This document shows, in pieces, positions 45,672 to 55,699 of a DNA stretch of 64,000 bases. The DNA lies in contig WTXG01000109.1 in NCBI GenBank assembly GCA_022496185.1, positions 1 through 64,000 of the forward strand. The letters run 5' to 3'. Position 1 is the first letter of the stretch, and each line of letters begins with the position of its first letter. The notes under the pieces are model-generated. The model was not told the origin of the DNA. It made no database searches and worked only from the letters and a program-made list of their open reading frames with translations. The DNA is from Multifurca ochricompacta. Taxonomy: Eukaryota > Basidiomycota > Agaricomycetes > Russulales > Russulaceae. A program made the translations under genes and the position numbers.

Positions 45672-46955
45672 CTAGAAACGACTCGTACCGTCATCATCCT
45701 GTATCAACTCCAAGTAATCGTCGGCTACATTACGGTCATCCATCGTATAATTTTCCTTGTCCGAGTCTTGCGGACATTGATGGGTACGAAGGAACCCATA
45801 CGGGCCGCGCTGACCACATAGGTGGCACATGTCGTAGATCGGGCAGTCCAGCTCGCGGTGCCCTGAGTTGTGGCGGAGGCACTTGCCGCACCATCCCGAC
45901 GGATTGACGATCGTCGGGGCAACTCCTACACGGCAGAAGATGCAGAACCGGCTCCAATGAAGGTTGCTGCGACAATGCCGACACCACTTGCGGTTCAGGG
46001 GGCAGTTCCAGCTGATGTGATACTTGCTATCACATCGCCAGCACGTCTCTCCACGAGGGTTCTCATGCATGCGCGGCATCTCGAACCGGTTTGGCAGCAA
46101 CACAGGAGCGGCCCCCAATGATCGTGGGGGTAGGGGTCGAGCATATGTATCGGCGTACCTCTCGGCAATCGTCTGGTAGGCGTCTCCTATCTCCAGCCTC
46201 TTCCTGATCTCCACCAACTCCTGTTCCACCTGGAACATCCCGTTCGTCAGCCTTGCCATCATCTTCGCATGCTCTTTATACTGTCGGTTAAGCGTTGTGT
46301 GCAATGTCAAGTTCTTCCGCAGTCTCATCACCTCGGCCTTGAGACGCGGAAGGCGCATGTCGTTGAGCACCTCGTCGATGGCAAAAGCACGAGAGTCTTC
46401 AGCAGCCAGATGTCCAAGCTGCTCGTCAGTCATGGTGTGGTGAAGACGTCCTGTATACCTTTCCTCTAAATAGACCGGGGCCCCATAGACGGGGCCATCT
46501 TTCTTCATACATCCAGCGACATCCATTCCTCCATTGGTATAGAATATATACTTGGCAATGGCAGTGGTCCCGTCTGCCATGGTGATCTCGAGAGGGAAAT
46601 AGGTTGACGAGTTGGGATTATTGGTGAAGAAAGGGAATTCGGGCACCTCATCATCCAACTCCATGCCCAGCAGATCGTTCAGGTGCGGCTCTTCGCTGTG
46701 CTTGAAGTCATCATTCGGGTTGGGGGACTGGTTTTTGACTCGGGCCTCGGCAGCTTCGTAGTCGATCGGGGAGGAGGGACGTGTGGAGGGATGGGTAGAA
46801 GGAAAGTTTTCAACCACTACAGTGGTGGCGGTGAAAGCATCGACGGCGGCGTTGGCAGCGATAAAAGACATAATAGATTGGATGGTGTTAGAACGTTGCT
46901 GGGGGAGCATGTACTGAAGAAATGGATGGGGCTTCGGGGCGTTTCTTTTAAACAT
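45672..46955 (-). CDS. Gypsy ORF3: zinc-knuckle protein downstream of integrase
   Basis: Complete 427-codon frame between the integrase and the polypurine tract. Residues 1-100 are variable and Ser/Pro-rich. A conserved domain covers about 103-165 (VPEFPFFTNNPNSSTYFPLE, AKYIFYTNGGMDVAGC, GPVYGAPVYLEE). A charged helical segment spans about 190-270. Then come CX2CX4HX4C knuckles at 305-318 and 325-338, a CX2CX6HX4C variant at 356-371 and a fourth Cys/His cluster at 377-394. The element also has an ordinary gag with its own knuckle, so this is an extra protein, probably RNA- or DNA-binding. The ATG overlaps the integrase stop (see 46,948). The same ORF is present in Gy-1a and, diverged, in Gy-3, which implies a selected role. 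No membrane segment argues against an env-like protein. Confidence 0.85.
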   Translation of the reverse strand: MFKRNAPKPHPFLQYMLPQQRSNTIQSIMSFIAANAAVDAFTATTVVVENFPSTHPSTRPSSPIDYEAAEARVKNQSPNPNDDFKHSEEPHLNDLLGMELDDEVPEFPFFTNNPNSSTYFPLEITMADGTTAIAKYIFYTNGGMDVAGCMKKDGPVYGAPVYLEERYTGRLHHTMTDEQLGHLAAEDSRAFAIDEVLNDMRLPRLKAEVMRLRKNLTLHTTLNRQYKEHAKMMARLTNGMFQVEQELVEIRKRLEIGDAYQTIAERYADTYARPLPPRSLGAAPVLLPNRFEMPRMHENPRGETCWRCDSKYHISWNCPLNRKWCRHCRSNLHWSRFCIFCRVGVAPTIVNPSGWCGKCLRHNSGHRELDCPIYDMCHLCGQRGPYGFLRTHQCPQDSDKENYTMDDRNVADDYLELIQDDDGTSRF

Positions 46956-48133
46956 TTCTAGGCGCTTCTGGGTGCCGAATGTGGAACTCCGAGATAAGGG
47001 TCGGAGCAGAGATATCCCCGGCGGGTTCCCACGAATTGTCAGAGTCTGGGAATCCCTTCCACTTGATCAGGTAATATAGTTTGCGCCCTCGGCCTTGTCG
47101 CTTGGAGTCTAAGACACGCTCCACTTCCCATTCTTCTTCGCCATCGATAAGGTCAGGCGGGGGTCTCGGGAAGTTCTCTCCATGAATGGAGGTTTCCTTG
47201 TAAGGGGTCAGAAGCTTGGCATGGAAGACTGGATGGATCTTCCATTTCGGCGGTAACTGCAACTTGTAAGACACATCTGACAGCTTCCTTGTGATCCGGA
47301 AGGGTCCGTGACGTCGGGGTGCCAATTTGGTCGAGGGGTGTGACGTGTGAATGTTCCTACCCTCGAGCCATACCCAGTCATTGGTCTGATAAGGTGTGAA
47401 TGTGCTTGGCTGTGCTGCCAGAAGCTGTTGCGCCTTTACCAGATTTTCATTGGCTGATTTCCGCAGCTCCTCCCATTGGCCGATTCGTTCGGTTACTGAC
47501 GGGACGTTGATAGGCTTATCTGTCCACGTGGTGCGTGGAGTCCAGCCCATGATAAGGGAGAAGGGGGTGGATTTGTCGTTCCATTGGGCCATGAGTTGTG
47601 GGCGAATTCCGCCGTCGACAGCCATTCTGCCCAGTCGTCCTGCCTGCCGTTGCACCAAAACCGGAGATACTGTTCTAGCCATTGATTCGTCCGCTCGGAC
47701 TGTCCGTCTGTCTGTGGATGGTATGCCGTCGAGATGTTCTGCGTGATGTCCAGCGTCTTGCATAAGGCCCTCGCAAACGCCGATGTGAAACGGGTGTCTC
47801 GGTCAGAGATGATCCTTTTAGGGAGTCCGTAGTGACGGTATACATGGTTCAGGTATAGTTTCGCCACTCCTTCGGCTGTGATAGTTTCGTTGCAGGGAAT
47901 GAAGAGGGCCGCTTGGAGCAATCATGATCCGTGACTGTAAGGATAGTGTCAAAGCCTTGTGATTTGGGTAATTTGACAATGAAGTCCATGGCAATGGTCT
48001 GGAAAGGAGTCGAGGTACTGGGAGTGATGGGGAGCATTGGTGGGATTTTTGGGTGCGTGTTCACCTTGTTTGCTTGACATGATGCGCATCCCGTACATAG
48101 TTCTCGATGTCTTTCTTCATATTGGGCCACCAA
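46948..48133 (-). pseudogene. Gypsy integrase with chromodomain, frameshifted
   Basis: Zinc-binding/core start (CASCQANKVNTHPKIPPMLP, 48,080), the catalytic region FQTIAMDFIVKLPKSQGFD and ITDHD (first Asp), RHYGLPKRIISDRDTRFTS (second Asp), and TAYHPQTDGQSERTNQWLEQ (Glu). The C-terminal chromodomain is KLYYLIKWKGFPDSDNSWEP (about 47,060), which marks a chromovirus and should direct integration to modified chromatin. It breaks near 47,900 and 47,750. The last frame ends at TAA 46,950-46,948. Confidence 0.88.
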
Positions 48134-48300
48134 TAGTCTCGTTTGGTCAGGGCATAGGTGTTGGCAATGCCTGGATGGCCGGCGGAGGGAAGGTCGTGAT
48201 GAAAATGGATCACCCCCCTCTTAATGTTGTCGCCACCGGTGACAACGAGTCGGTCCCCGTCCTTCCACCACAGACCGTGATCTTCTTTAGATTATGAGCA

Positions 48301-49220
48301 TCAGCCCATGAACGGCACAGGTCCTGGTTCATGTTTTGGGAACTTGTGCCCAAAGGTCCATGTCGTGGAGACTGACAACGGCCGTCTTGGCAAATACTTC
48401 CTCTGGGAGGACAGTGATGTCGTTATTGTCGTCCTCCCCTGTATGCATGTCTGGTCTGCGCGATAATGCATCTGCTCTAGCGTTCTGACTCCCGCAATGT
48501 GTTTCAGTGTGAAGTTGTACTCTTCCAGTTCCAAGACTTCTCGTGCCACACGTCGACTGATCTTATGGGGTTCTTTCCAGTATAACAGGTTGGAATGATC
48601 AGTATAGATGATGGTCTTGTGGGGGTTCCTGCCAAGTAGGGTCGCCAGTGTCGTAATGCCTTGACGATGGCTAAGAGCTCTCTGTCCCAGATGTCGTAGT
48701 TTCTTTCGGCTGGGGAGAAGGTTTCGGAGTAGTATGCCACTGGGTGAAGCACTTGTGCGGCATCTCTCTGGTATAATACTGCCCCGTTCGCAAAGTGTGA
48801 GGCGTCCACCTCTACCTCAAAGGGGTGGCTCAGATCTGGTTGGATAAGTACTGGTTCCGAGCCGACGAGGTCCCTAATCTGTTCAAACGCCTGCTGCTGT
48901 GCGGCATCCCAATGCCATGGTACGTCCTTTTTCAGTAGGTCGTTCAGTGGTCGCGCTATGCCTGAAAATCCCTTGACGAATCGTCGGTAGAAGTTACAGA
49001 ATCCGATGAACGATCGGACATCCTTGACGCAGGTCGGCACGGGCCACTCCCGGATTCCCTGTACTTTCACGGGATCCATGCGCACTTGTCCTCCTTCCAA
49101 GATGACCCCTAGATACTCAACGCTCCGTTGTTCAAAGGAGCATTTGGCAGGTTTGAGGTAGAGATCATGTTCTTGCAGTATATCCAGTACTTGATGTACA
49201 CGACGTCGGTGGTGGTCCAA
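48301..49220 (-). pseudogene. Gypsy RT thumb and RNase H, frameshifted
   Basis: KDVRSFIGFCNFYRRFVKGF, then the RNase H start VEVDASHFANGAVLYQRDA and AVAYYSETFSPAERNYDIWD-like blocks, with REVLELEEYNFTLKHIAG further on. Frameshifts occur near 49,200 and 48,520. Confidence 0.82.
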
Positions 49221-50286
49221 ATCATCTGTGTGGCTACTAGGATGTCATCCATGTAGACCACTACTTCTCCTGTGAGAATGAGATCGCGGAAGATGTGGTT
49301 CATCATAGACTGGAACGTTGCCGGCGAGTTTGTAAGACCAAAGAACATAACATTGGGTTCGAACAACCCTTGATTTGTTTTGAACGCCGCCTTGCACTGG
49401 TCACCTTCCTTGATTCTAACGTTATTGTAGCCCCATCGCACGTCCATCTTCGAGAAGAGGGACTTATCCCTCATAGTGTCAATGAGTTCGGAGATGAGCG
49501 GCAGGGGGTAGGCATTTTTACGGTGTATGTGTTAATTCGCCGGTAATCCTGAACCGGTCGCAGCTTGCCGTCCTTCTTTTTGATGAAGAAGAAGGGCGAG
49601 GCGTACTGCGACTTGGATGGGCGAATATATCCTTTTGCCAAGTGTTCTTCAAGGAACTCTGTCAGTGCCACCTGCTCGGACTGGGACAGCGGATAGATTT
49701 TGCAATCTATTGCTGTAGGTGTATCGGGGAGTAGGTCTATGGCGTGGTCCCATGGTCTGGAAGGTGGAAAGCGCTGGGATTCTTCTTCGGAGAATACCTT
49801 CCAATGCCTATGGTAAACACTCGGCACTATGTCGCTGTATGTCTTTTCCGTCTGCCCTTGTATTGCCTTTTGGGCTAACTCTGATGCTTTAGTGGCGTAA
49901 CAGTGACCTGGGTCTTCCTCTCCTGTACTCGTGGCTTTTATTGCCGGATGTCTGACTGCGTAGTCATAGCCTATGGACGTGATGACAGTGGGATATGATT
50001 CTTTGTCCATTGTCGCGTCAGCCCAGTTGATCTTGGGCTCAAACGCGGCAAGCCACGGGTATCCTAAGATAAGATCTTCGTCTCCTAGGTCTGTAATCAG
50101 GAAACGAATGTTCTTTGTGGTTTCTCCAACCTGGACTTTAGATCCGTGTAATGAGTGATTTTCCAGCGCGGTTGGCCGTTCCATCAATGTTCCAAATGTT
50201 CTTTTCCTGGGGAAGTGCCAGCCGTCCCAACCCATCGTCTTGATTAGTCGTGGGTGAATAAAATTGTCTGTGGCTCCAGAGTCCAC
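49109..50286 (-). pseudogene. Gypsy protease and reverse transcriptase, frameshifted
   Basis: Protease DSGATDNFIHPRL (50,283). [54 protein letters not shown] and [12 protein letters not shown] one-base loss near 49,515 shifts the frame between the two RT parts, and another occurs at about 49,225. Confidence 0.87.
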
Positions 50287-50410
50287 TAAAATATCTCGAT
50301 CGGCCGTCCTCTGTGTAGTTTCAAAATGGACTGGTATTTTAATGACTTGAATCGACTAGCATACACAGAGGTAACATGGAGTGCTCGTGCCCAGGCCGAT
50401 GGGTTTGAGC

Positions 50411-51915
50411 CTAACAAAAATCCTTCTTCGCAAACGCCTTTTCTACTAATATGGCGCGCACTTCCTCGCTCTCCTTCATCATGTTGGCCCATATGTCCTG
50501 AGCCTTTTCTTCTTTTGATCGCTTGTCCACAGTGGGGGGTTGTTCTGAATGGGGTGTTCTGGTGCCACCGTGGCGACAGCAACTCGTGCTCCCTTCTTGG
50601 GACAGTCCCGGGACATATGTCCCAATGCTCTGCAACGGAAGCAGCGCCCTTCTTTCATTAGTGTCTGCCGCTCGTCTTCCGTAAGTGCTGCCGAGCTCGG
50701 GCTCGATCTGCAGAGGTATCCATAGCGTTTGGATCCCTCTGGCCATGTGGTGCGGGCTTCACTCCGAACGCTGCCTTCCACTGGTCTCGGGTTTTTCCCT
50801 TTTTGGTGTCAACTCCAAACCTTGTCTGGAAGTCAAGGTAGTCTTGTTGCTGCTCCGAGCAGCGTCAACCCAGGTGTCCCAGTCATGGGGGTGATGAAAC
50901 TGAATGATATTCTTGACCAGGGGGTTGGGCAAACCCTGTGAAAAGAGGTCTAACGTTGCCTCTTCGTCCGTGTCATAGCCGGCCCTGTTGGCTAGACTTC
51001 TGAACTTGGCGACGTATGCGTCGAGTTCTCCCTTCTCCATTCTAAGGGACTTTAATTCCCGGGCTGCCTTCTGCTTGGCCTGCCCATCCGTGAAGGCATC
51101 TTTAAACCGCTCAGCGATGGTCTCCCAAAGACCTTCACTAGTGGTGTGACGCCCACTTTTGACTTGTTCATTAGCCACTCCAACTGTTCCATGGTCCAGT
51201 CGTCAACCGCATCCCCCCGAATCAGGGAAAGGAACAGATTGGCTCGTTGAAATGGATTGACAATCTGTGGGACGTCATGGTTGAAGTTTTAAAGGTCGTG
51301 AACTCCAACATGAATTTTTTGCTCTGTGAGCGGTCCCCAGTGAACGTTTGGGAAGCACTCCTGACAATCGTCCGGACGGGGGGGGAATGTTTGGTGGTGC
51401 TGCCACTGGGGCTGGTGGGGCGGGGTCTGGGAGCTGGGCGGCATGGTGGACATGTTTTGGTAAAACGGGGTGACAGTGTTGGTGGATTGTATAGAGATCT
51501 GGGGAGTTGTCAAAGCAGGGGCTCTGAACGTGACAACTTCAGGTGCAACTGGGGCTGTAGACGACGCTAATACCAGTGCTTCTTCGCTAGGTTCTTCTAC
51601 GTACTCCTCTGGTTCGGAGTCCGTGACAATGGCCGGAGGGTTTTCTCTCCACGGGCCTAGTCCAAATTCAGGTGGGGCAGGTCTGGTTGTAACCCAAGAG
51701 TTTCGACTGTCCGAGTATCGGATACAATACCAAACTCTTTTCTCTTTGTCGTATTCTACCGGTTGGTATCTTCCGTCGTGATAGACGTAGTATCCAAACT
51801 CGGATTCAAAGTCTTTCCAGGCGGCAGAGCCAAGTACTTGCTGTGAAAGATTATTCTCGTCTCTGCGTTCGATGAGCTCTTCTCGGAAGAGGGTCTGACT
51901 GCGGCTGGAAGCCAC
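50411..51915 (-). pseudogene. gag: Gypsy gag, frameshifted
   Basis: Start MASSRSQTLFREELIERRDE (51,915), as in Gy-1b. The capsid-like part AYVAKFRSLANRAGYDTDEE is at about 51,020 and the nucleocapsid knuckle CFRCRALGHMSRDC at about 50,640. A frameshift near 51,290 and another near 50,740 disrupt it. Confidence 0.85.
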
Positions 51916-51921
51916 TGTGAG

Positions 51922-51932
51922 AGACTCGACTT
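51922..51932 (-). promoter_or_regulatory. Self-priming PBS of Gy-2
   Basis: Sense AAGTCGAGTCT, two bases after the 5' LTR, is the exact complement of AGACTCGACTT at plus-strand 52,159-52,169, which lies about 30-35 nt downstream of the LTR TATA box (52,197-52,204). Confidence 0.78.
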
Positions 51933-51934
51933 GA

Positions 51935-52513
51935 TGTTACGTCCGGTGTGAGACGTTCTGCACGACTTGTGCGACAGTGTTGTGCGTGTGTTCAGATAAG
52001 AGGTCAATAAGGCCTCTTGGAGTTTCAAGATGAATGAGTCAAAGTCAACGGGGCTGCTCCCGAGTGACAATGTTGAGTGGAAAGTGCCAAAAGCACTGAG
52101 ACGGTCGAGTCAAGGGTTTCAAGGGGAAGTCCAGAAGACAAACACCGATGTATTCAATAAGTCGAGTCTGAGGTCTACAAGGTAGTTACAGTGGACTTAT
52201 ATACGTAATCGAATGGGCGTCTATAGATAAGATAATGGAGTCAAGTGGGCCCGAATATACGAAAGCGGAGGGCGTAAAGCCTGGCTTCTGATAGGGGATT
52301 AAGTAAGTGTCCGGTTGTAAAGATAAGGGATAAGATAAGAGTCCAAACACAAGTACAGTAGTACAAACATAGGCAAAGGCGATCACGGGGAAGGGAGCAG
52401 GGCACGTGAAGGATCCCACGATGGAGACGTGATCTGATAATGTAAAGTAGGCGGCAAAGAGGGGTCGTCGTTAGGTAGGAGAAAGAAAATAGGAAGAGAC
52501 GGGGTTCGTAACA
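51935..52513 (-). repeat. 5' LTR of Gy-2
   Basis: 579 bp. Carries the promoter TATATAAG (minus strand, plus 52,197-52,204) and the predicted RNA 5' end at 52,169. Confidence 0.94.
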
Positions 52514-52914
52514 CTTGGCCCAAGCCGTGGCTTTTGGCAGAGAAAATTTTATGACATATAACCAGTAGTTATAGTTCAGCTAATCCAAATCTGACTTAGT
52601 GTGTTACGTATTGCAAAGCTATATCGAAGAAAAAGTTTGAAATGCCGCGATAAACATGATCACGTGACCCAAATCAACCACTTTGTGATTAGATTTCTAC
52701 TGATTTTGACAATTGCTATTGCACTTGTATGTGCTGTTGAAAGCCGTGGCCTGAGCCGGCGGCTTTGGCTTTTAGTTTCTCTGAGCCGGGCCAAAGCCCT
52801 TGCTGGGCCGTCACAACGGCCTGGCTTGGCCCGGCCCAAACAGGCCCGGCTTGGCCTGGCTTCCGGCTTTGAGCCCGGCCAGGCACATCACTATGTAAGG
52901 GAATTGGATCTGTA

Positions 52915-53418
52915 TGTTGAACACAGAAGATGTTCGGTGATGCTTCAGGCATCAGGTGATCAGATTAGCTACTTTGTAGATTAGATTAGATACTGGAGTT
53001 TCGGACTTTTTACATTATCATTATTACTCTTTTTCTCACATTCTGCAGTAGCTGACTGATGCATCATATAACATGTGATTTCTGTAATAGCCAATAGCTT
53101 TTCTCCCTCATGTTTATTGTTTGGACTTTATCCAGCACGTGTGGACTTATTCCCAGTGTGCACAGACCATCCCTTGGGGTATATAAGGGTGTCTGTTTCG
53201 ACCTCTACACTTCAGAGTTTTCTTCACCTCTGAAGTGTAAGTCCCTTCTACATTACTCTCTACTTATACCTTTGACTAACCGCTCTCTGTAGCTAACTTG
53301 TCTTATAGGTCAGTAGTATAGTAATAGAGTTTTCTTCACCTCTGAAGTCTAACTTGTCTTATAGCTTAACCCGCTAACACTCTACAGTCAGTATGCTGCG
53401 CCTCATGCCTGTTCGACA
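52915..53418 (+). repeat. 5' LTR of Co-A2
   Basis: 504 bp, TGTTGAAC...TTCGACA; TATA box TATATAAGGG at about 53,179 and the usual ACTTCAGAG hairpin. The PBS GGTTATGGGCCCTGGGCAC follows at 53,419-53,437. Confidence 0.92.
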
Positions 53419-54305
53419 GGTTATGGGCCCTGGGCACACTTTACTGATCTGTGTCTTTTGATCAGTCCAACCTTTCTTCAAGCTCACTGCTTCAAGACTC
53501 TTCTTCCCAATCACTGTCACAGTGAGCTTTGATTTCTTTTCACTTGCCCTTAACTGTCCACAAGGTGGTGCGCTTCATGTGCCCACCTTGATCTGTCTGG
53601 CTAGTCCCTTAGGGGATTCTTGCAAGAGGTGATGAGGGACCCTAAGCGGGTGAAACACCTTGAGTTCCTCATGTGCACTCTAAGTAAATAGTATTCTTAG
53701 TTGTAGCTGGGTTTTCATCCCATCCATAGTCTTAGTAGGCCACTTGCCCAGAAGGCTTGGGGCTATAGGTTCAGTCAATGCTTGGCTCGATCCATAAGCC
53801 AGGTTTAGCAACCTGCAGGTAGAGTTTAGGGTCTAGAACAAGGCATGGGTAGTCACTCCCATGACACTTGGGCTCGATACAAGTAGGCTTGAACTACTAT
53901 AGTATTTACACAGTAGCTAGAAGGTCTTGTCTCTGGGCAGAAGTATCTGCTGCCATAGTTGGGGGTCCACCCCAACCAGAGGAGACCTGATAGTCTACTA
54001 TAGTCATGGCCCCAATCATCTAGGGCTTAATCATGGACTCCACCACTGGCACTAGAGGAAGGGCTCTATACCCTTTGTCTCTAGTGGAACTTGTGGTTGG
54101 CTCCTCCATGACATGACTCCCCATCTATTTACACAATGTCCCCCTGATGTGGGCTTAGGACTTGTTGTAGATGGTGCTAGACAGTCTACTATACTACTTA
54201 GAAGTTGCACATCAGAGGCAGGACTTTTTTAAGTTCTGAAGCATAGCGCCACAGAATGGACAGGCCCTCTTAAATGAGACCTGGACAACTGGTTCTAACT
54301 GCTCC

Positions 54306-55520
54306 TTGGAACCAGGATCAAATCTTTTTACATCTCAAATGTCTTCCATTGTATTCCCCCCCACCTTCAAGTTTGATAAACTTGATGGCTCCAACTGGCA
54401 GCAATGGTCGGTGTCGTTCACTGCCTTGCTCAGGATAAATGGGATGAAGAGGCATATTACACATGATGCCCCTGAGTTCCTGAATCCGCTGAAGCCAGAG
54501 GATGGAGAGAAGGATGAGGAGTATGCCAAACGCTTCGCACTTTGGTCGGAGCCTATGTACCTGGAATGGAACAGGGTGGAGGAAGTCCTCATGGGAGTTC
54601 TGGTGATGGTAGTATCATCAGAAACATACTCCCAGATTGCCTCTGACAGAACTTATCCTTCTGTCAATGCCAAGTATGAGCAATTGGAATCACTCTATGG
54701 CTCAGTAGGTAGCATGGCCACCTACAACTTGTGGTGTTCTGTATCCTCCTTCTGCTTGGAAGAAGGAAAGCAATTCAGACCCCAGTTGCAGCATGTGTTG
54801 GATGTGAGGAGTACCCTCAAGGAAAATGGGATGGAGATCTCTGGTCTCCAGTTGAGCTTTATTTTGCTCCAATCCCTGCCTCCATCCTACAATGCCATTG
54901 CTGGCTCAATCCTGGCATCAGGTCCTCCTGATCGCCTTTCCCCTCAGGACCTTGTACAAAGGTTCCTAAATGAGGAAAGCCAACTTGCTGGCCCCACAGG
55001 AAGTGGTGTTGGGGCTGCCCTTAACAAGGCAGCCCATGTCAACAAAAACAAAAACAAAAAAGTAACTTTCACACCACAACCTGCAGGTGCATCATTGTCC
55101 AATGATGTCACCTGCTTCTATTGCCAGAAGCCAGGCCACAAGGCAAATGAATGTCAGCAAAGGAAACAGGACAGAGCCAATGCTGATGCAGGCAAAAAGG
55201 GCAACAAGAGGAAGGGGCAAGGCCCCAGTGTACAAACAAACTCCACACAAGTAGCTACCATAGTTAATGGTAGTGGCAGAATACAGGAGGTGCATGAGAC
55301 ACCTTGCATTTCACTCCATTCCTTTTCTAGAGCATGGGTTAGGGTCTTACTTAAGGTCCCTTTGCTGGAGTGCGTGTGGGCCAACATGGTAGCAGCACAT
55401 CGTCTACTCTGTGCCTTTGACCCCCTAGAAAGGAAATTGGGAGAGTTTGCATGCACGGTTGCATGTGTGTGGGGGCATGTTGACACAAGTGTAGTGCTGC
55501 ATGATGCAACTCTCACATGA
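54306..55520 (+). CDS. gag: Copia Gag, truncated and fused to foreign sequence
   Basis: 404-codon open frame beginning MEPGSNLFTSQMSSIVFPPT. Gag is intact through the zinc knuckle CFYCQKPGHKANEC and GKKGNKRKGQGPSVQTNS to about residue 337. From about 55,316 the remaining 68 codons are translated from the foreign tandem-repeat segment (SRAWVRVLLKVPLL). Protease, integrase and RT are absent. An intact Gag frame in a pol-less unit fits a non-autonomous element that could be mobilised in trans. Confidence 0.75.
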   Translation: MEPGSNLFTSQMSSIVFPPTFKFDKLDGSNWQQWSVSFTALLRINGMKRHITHDAPEFLNPLKPEDGEKDEEYAKRFALWSEPMYLEWNRVEEVLMGVLVMVVSSETYSQIASDRTYPSVNAKYEQLESLYGSVGSMATYNLWCSVSSFCLEEGKQFRPQLQHVLDVRSTLKENGMEISGLQLSFILLQSLPPSYNAIAGSILASGPPDRLSPQDLVQRFLNEESQLAGPTGSGVGAALNKAAHVNKNKNKKVTFTPQPAGASLSNDVTCFYCQKPGHKANECQQRKQDRANADAGKKGNKRKGQGPSVQTNSTQVATIVNGSGRIQEVHETPCISLHSFSRAWVRVLLKVPLLECVWANMVAAHRLLCAFDPLERKLGEFACTVACVWGHVDTSVVLHDATLT

Positions 55521-55699
55521 CCTTGGTATATAAGGTTATGCTCCATGTAGAACCCAGGCTGTGTAGCTCAGTGGTTAGAGCACTGGACCCGGATTGTCCA
55601 GAGGTCTTGGGTTCAATCCCCAATGTGGCCATTCCTTTTCTAGAGCATGGGTTAGGGTCTTACTTAAGGTCCCTTTGCCGGAGTGCATGTGGGCCAACA
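55316..55699. repeat. 71-bp direct repeats flanking a tRNA-like module
   Basis: Copies at 55,316-55,386 and 55,629-55,699 (period 313 bp), both starting CCATTCCTTTTCTAGAGC and ending GGGCCAACA, differ at a few bases. Read on the minus strand the copies begin TGTTGGCCC, like a copia LTR start. Confidence 0.85.
55557..55630 (+). tRNA. tRNA-like sequence, probable SINE/pseudo-tRNA module
   Basis: Folds as a cloverleaf: acceptor GGCTGTG with TGTGGCC (several G-U pairs), D arm GCTC/GAGC with A box TAGCTCAGTGG, anticodon stem CTGGAC/GTCCAG with a 7-nt loop CCGGATT, and T arm TTGGG/CCCAA with B box GGTTCAATCCC. The loop lacks U33, so a decoding tRNA is unlikely. A TATATAAG lies about 30 nt upstream. 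Best read as a tRNA-derived pol III promoter module within a retroelement. Confidence 0.55.

Larger units (their letters stand above)
45062..52513 (-). mobile_element. Gy-2: full-length Ty3/gypsy chromovirus
   Basis: 7,452 bp with 579-bp LTRs (45,062-45,640 and 51,935-52,513) and 5-bp TSD CTTGG (45,057-45,061 and 52,514-52,518). The LTRs differ at only four sites, all C/T transitions. Order on the minus strand: LTR, PBS, gag, protease, RT, RNase H, integrase with chromodomain, ORF3, polypurine tract (AGAAGAGGGGGTGA), LTR. Several indels break pol. Confidence 0.95.
44935..52893. mobile_element. hAT-alpha MITE, split by Gy-2
   Basis: Termini TAGTGATGTTCCGGCCCGGC and (right, reverse complement) TAGTGATGTGCCTGGCCGGG. 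Perfect 8-bp TSD TGTAAGGG at 44,927-44,934 and 52,894-52,901. Without Gy-2 it is about 500 bp, GC-rich, full of GGCTTTGGC/GCCAAAGCC inverted repeats, and codes for nothing. The target was Co-B RNase H. Confidence 0.86.
52915..55699 (+). mobile_element. Co-A2: chimeric copia/tRNA-like unit
   Basis: Copia family A 5' LTR, PBS, leader and gag run to about 55,315, then change abruptly to a foreign segment (55,316-55,699) with a 71-bp direct repeat and a tRNA-like module. No 3' LTR is present. The whole unit is flanked by a 5-bp duplication CTGTA (52,910-52,914 and 55,700-55,704). Removing it and one CTGTA rejoins Co-B RNase H in frame (SELSYNVT to DPIPLHGDNKGA), so the unit inserted precisely. 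Confidence 0.85.

Noticed and set aside
55340..55352. TTAGGG-like words (GGGTTAGGG) suggesting telomeric repeat
   Set aside because: Single occurrences inside the 71-bp repeat, no tandem array.
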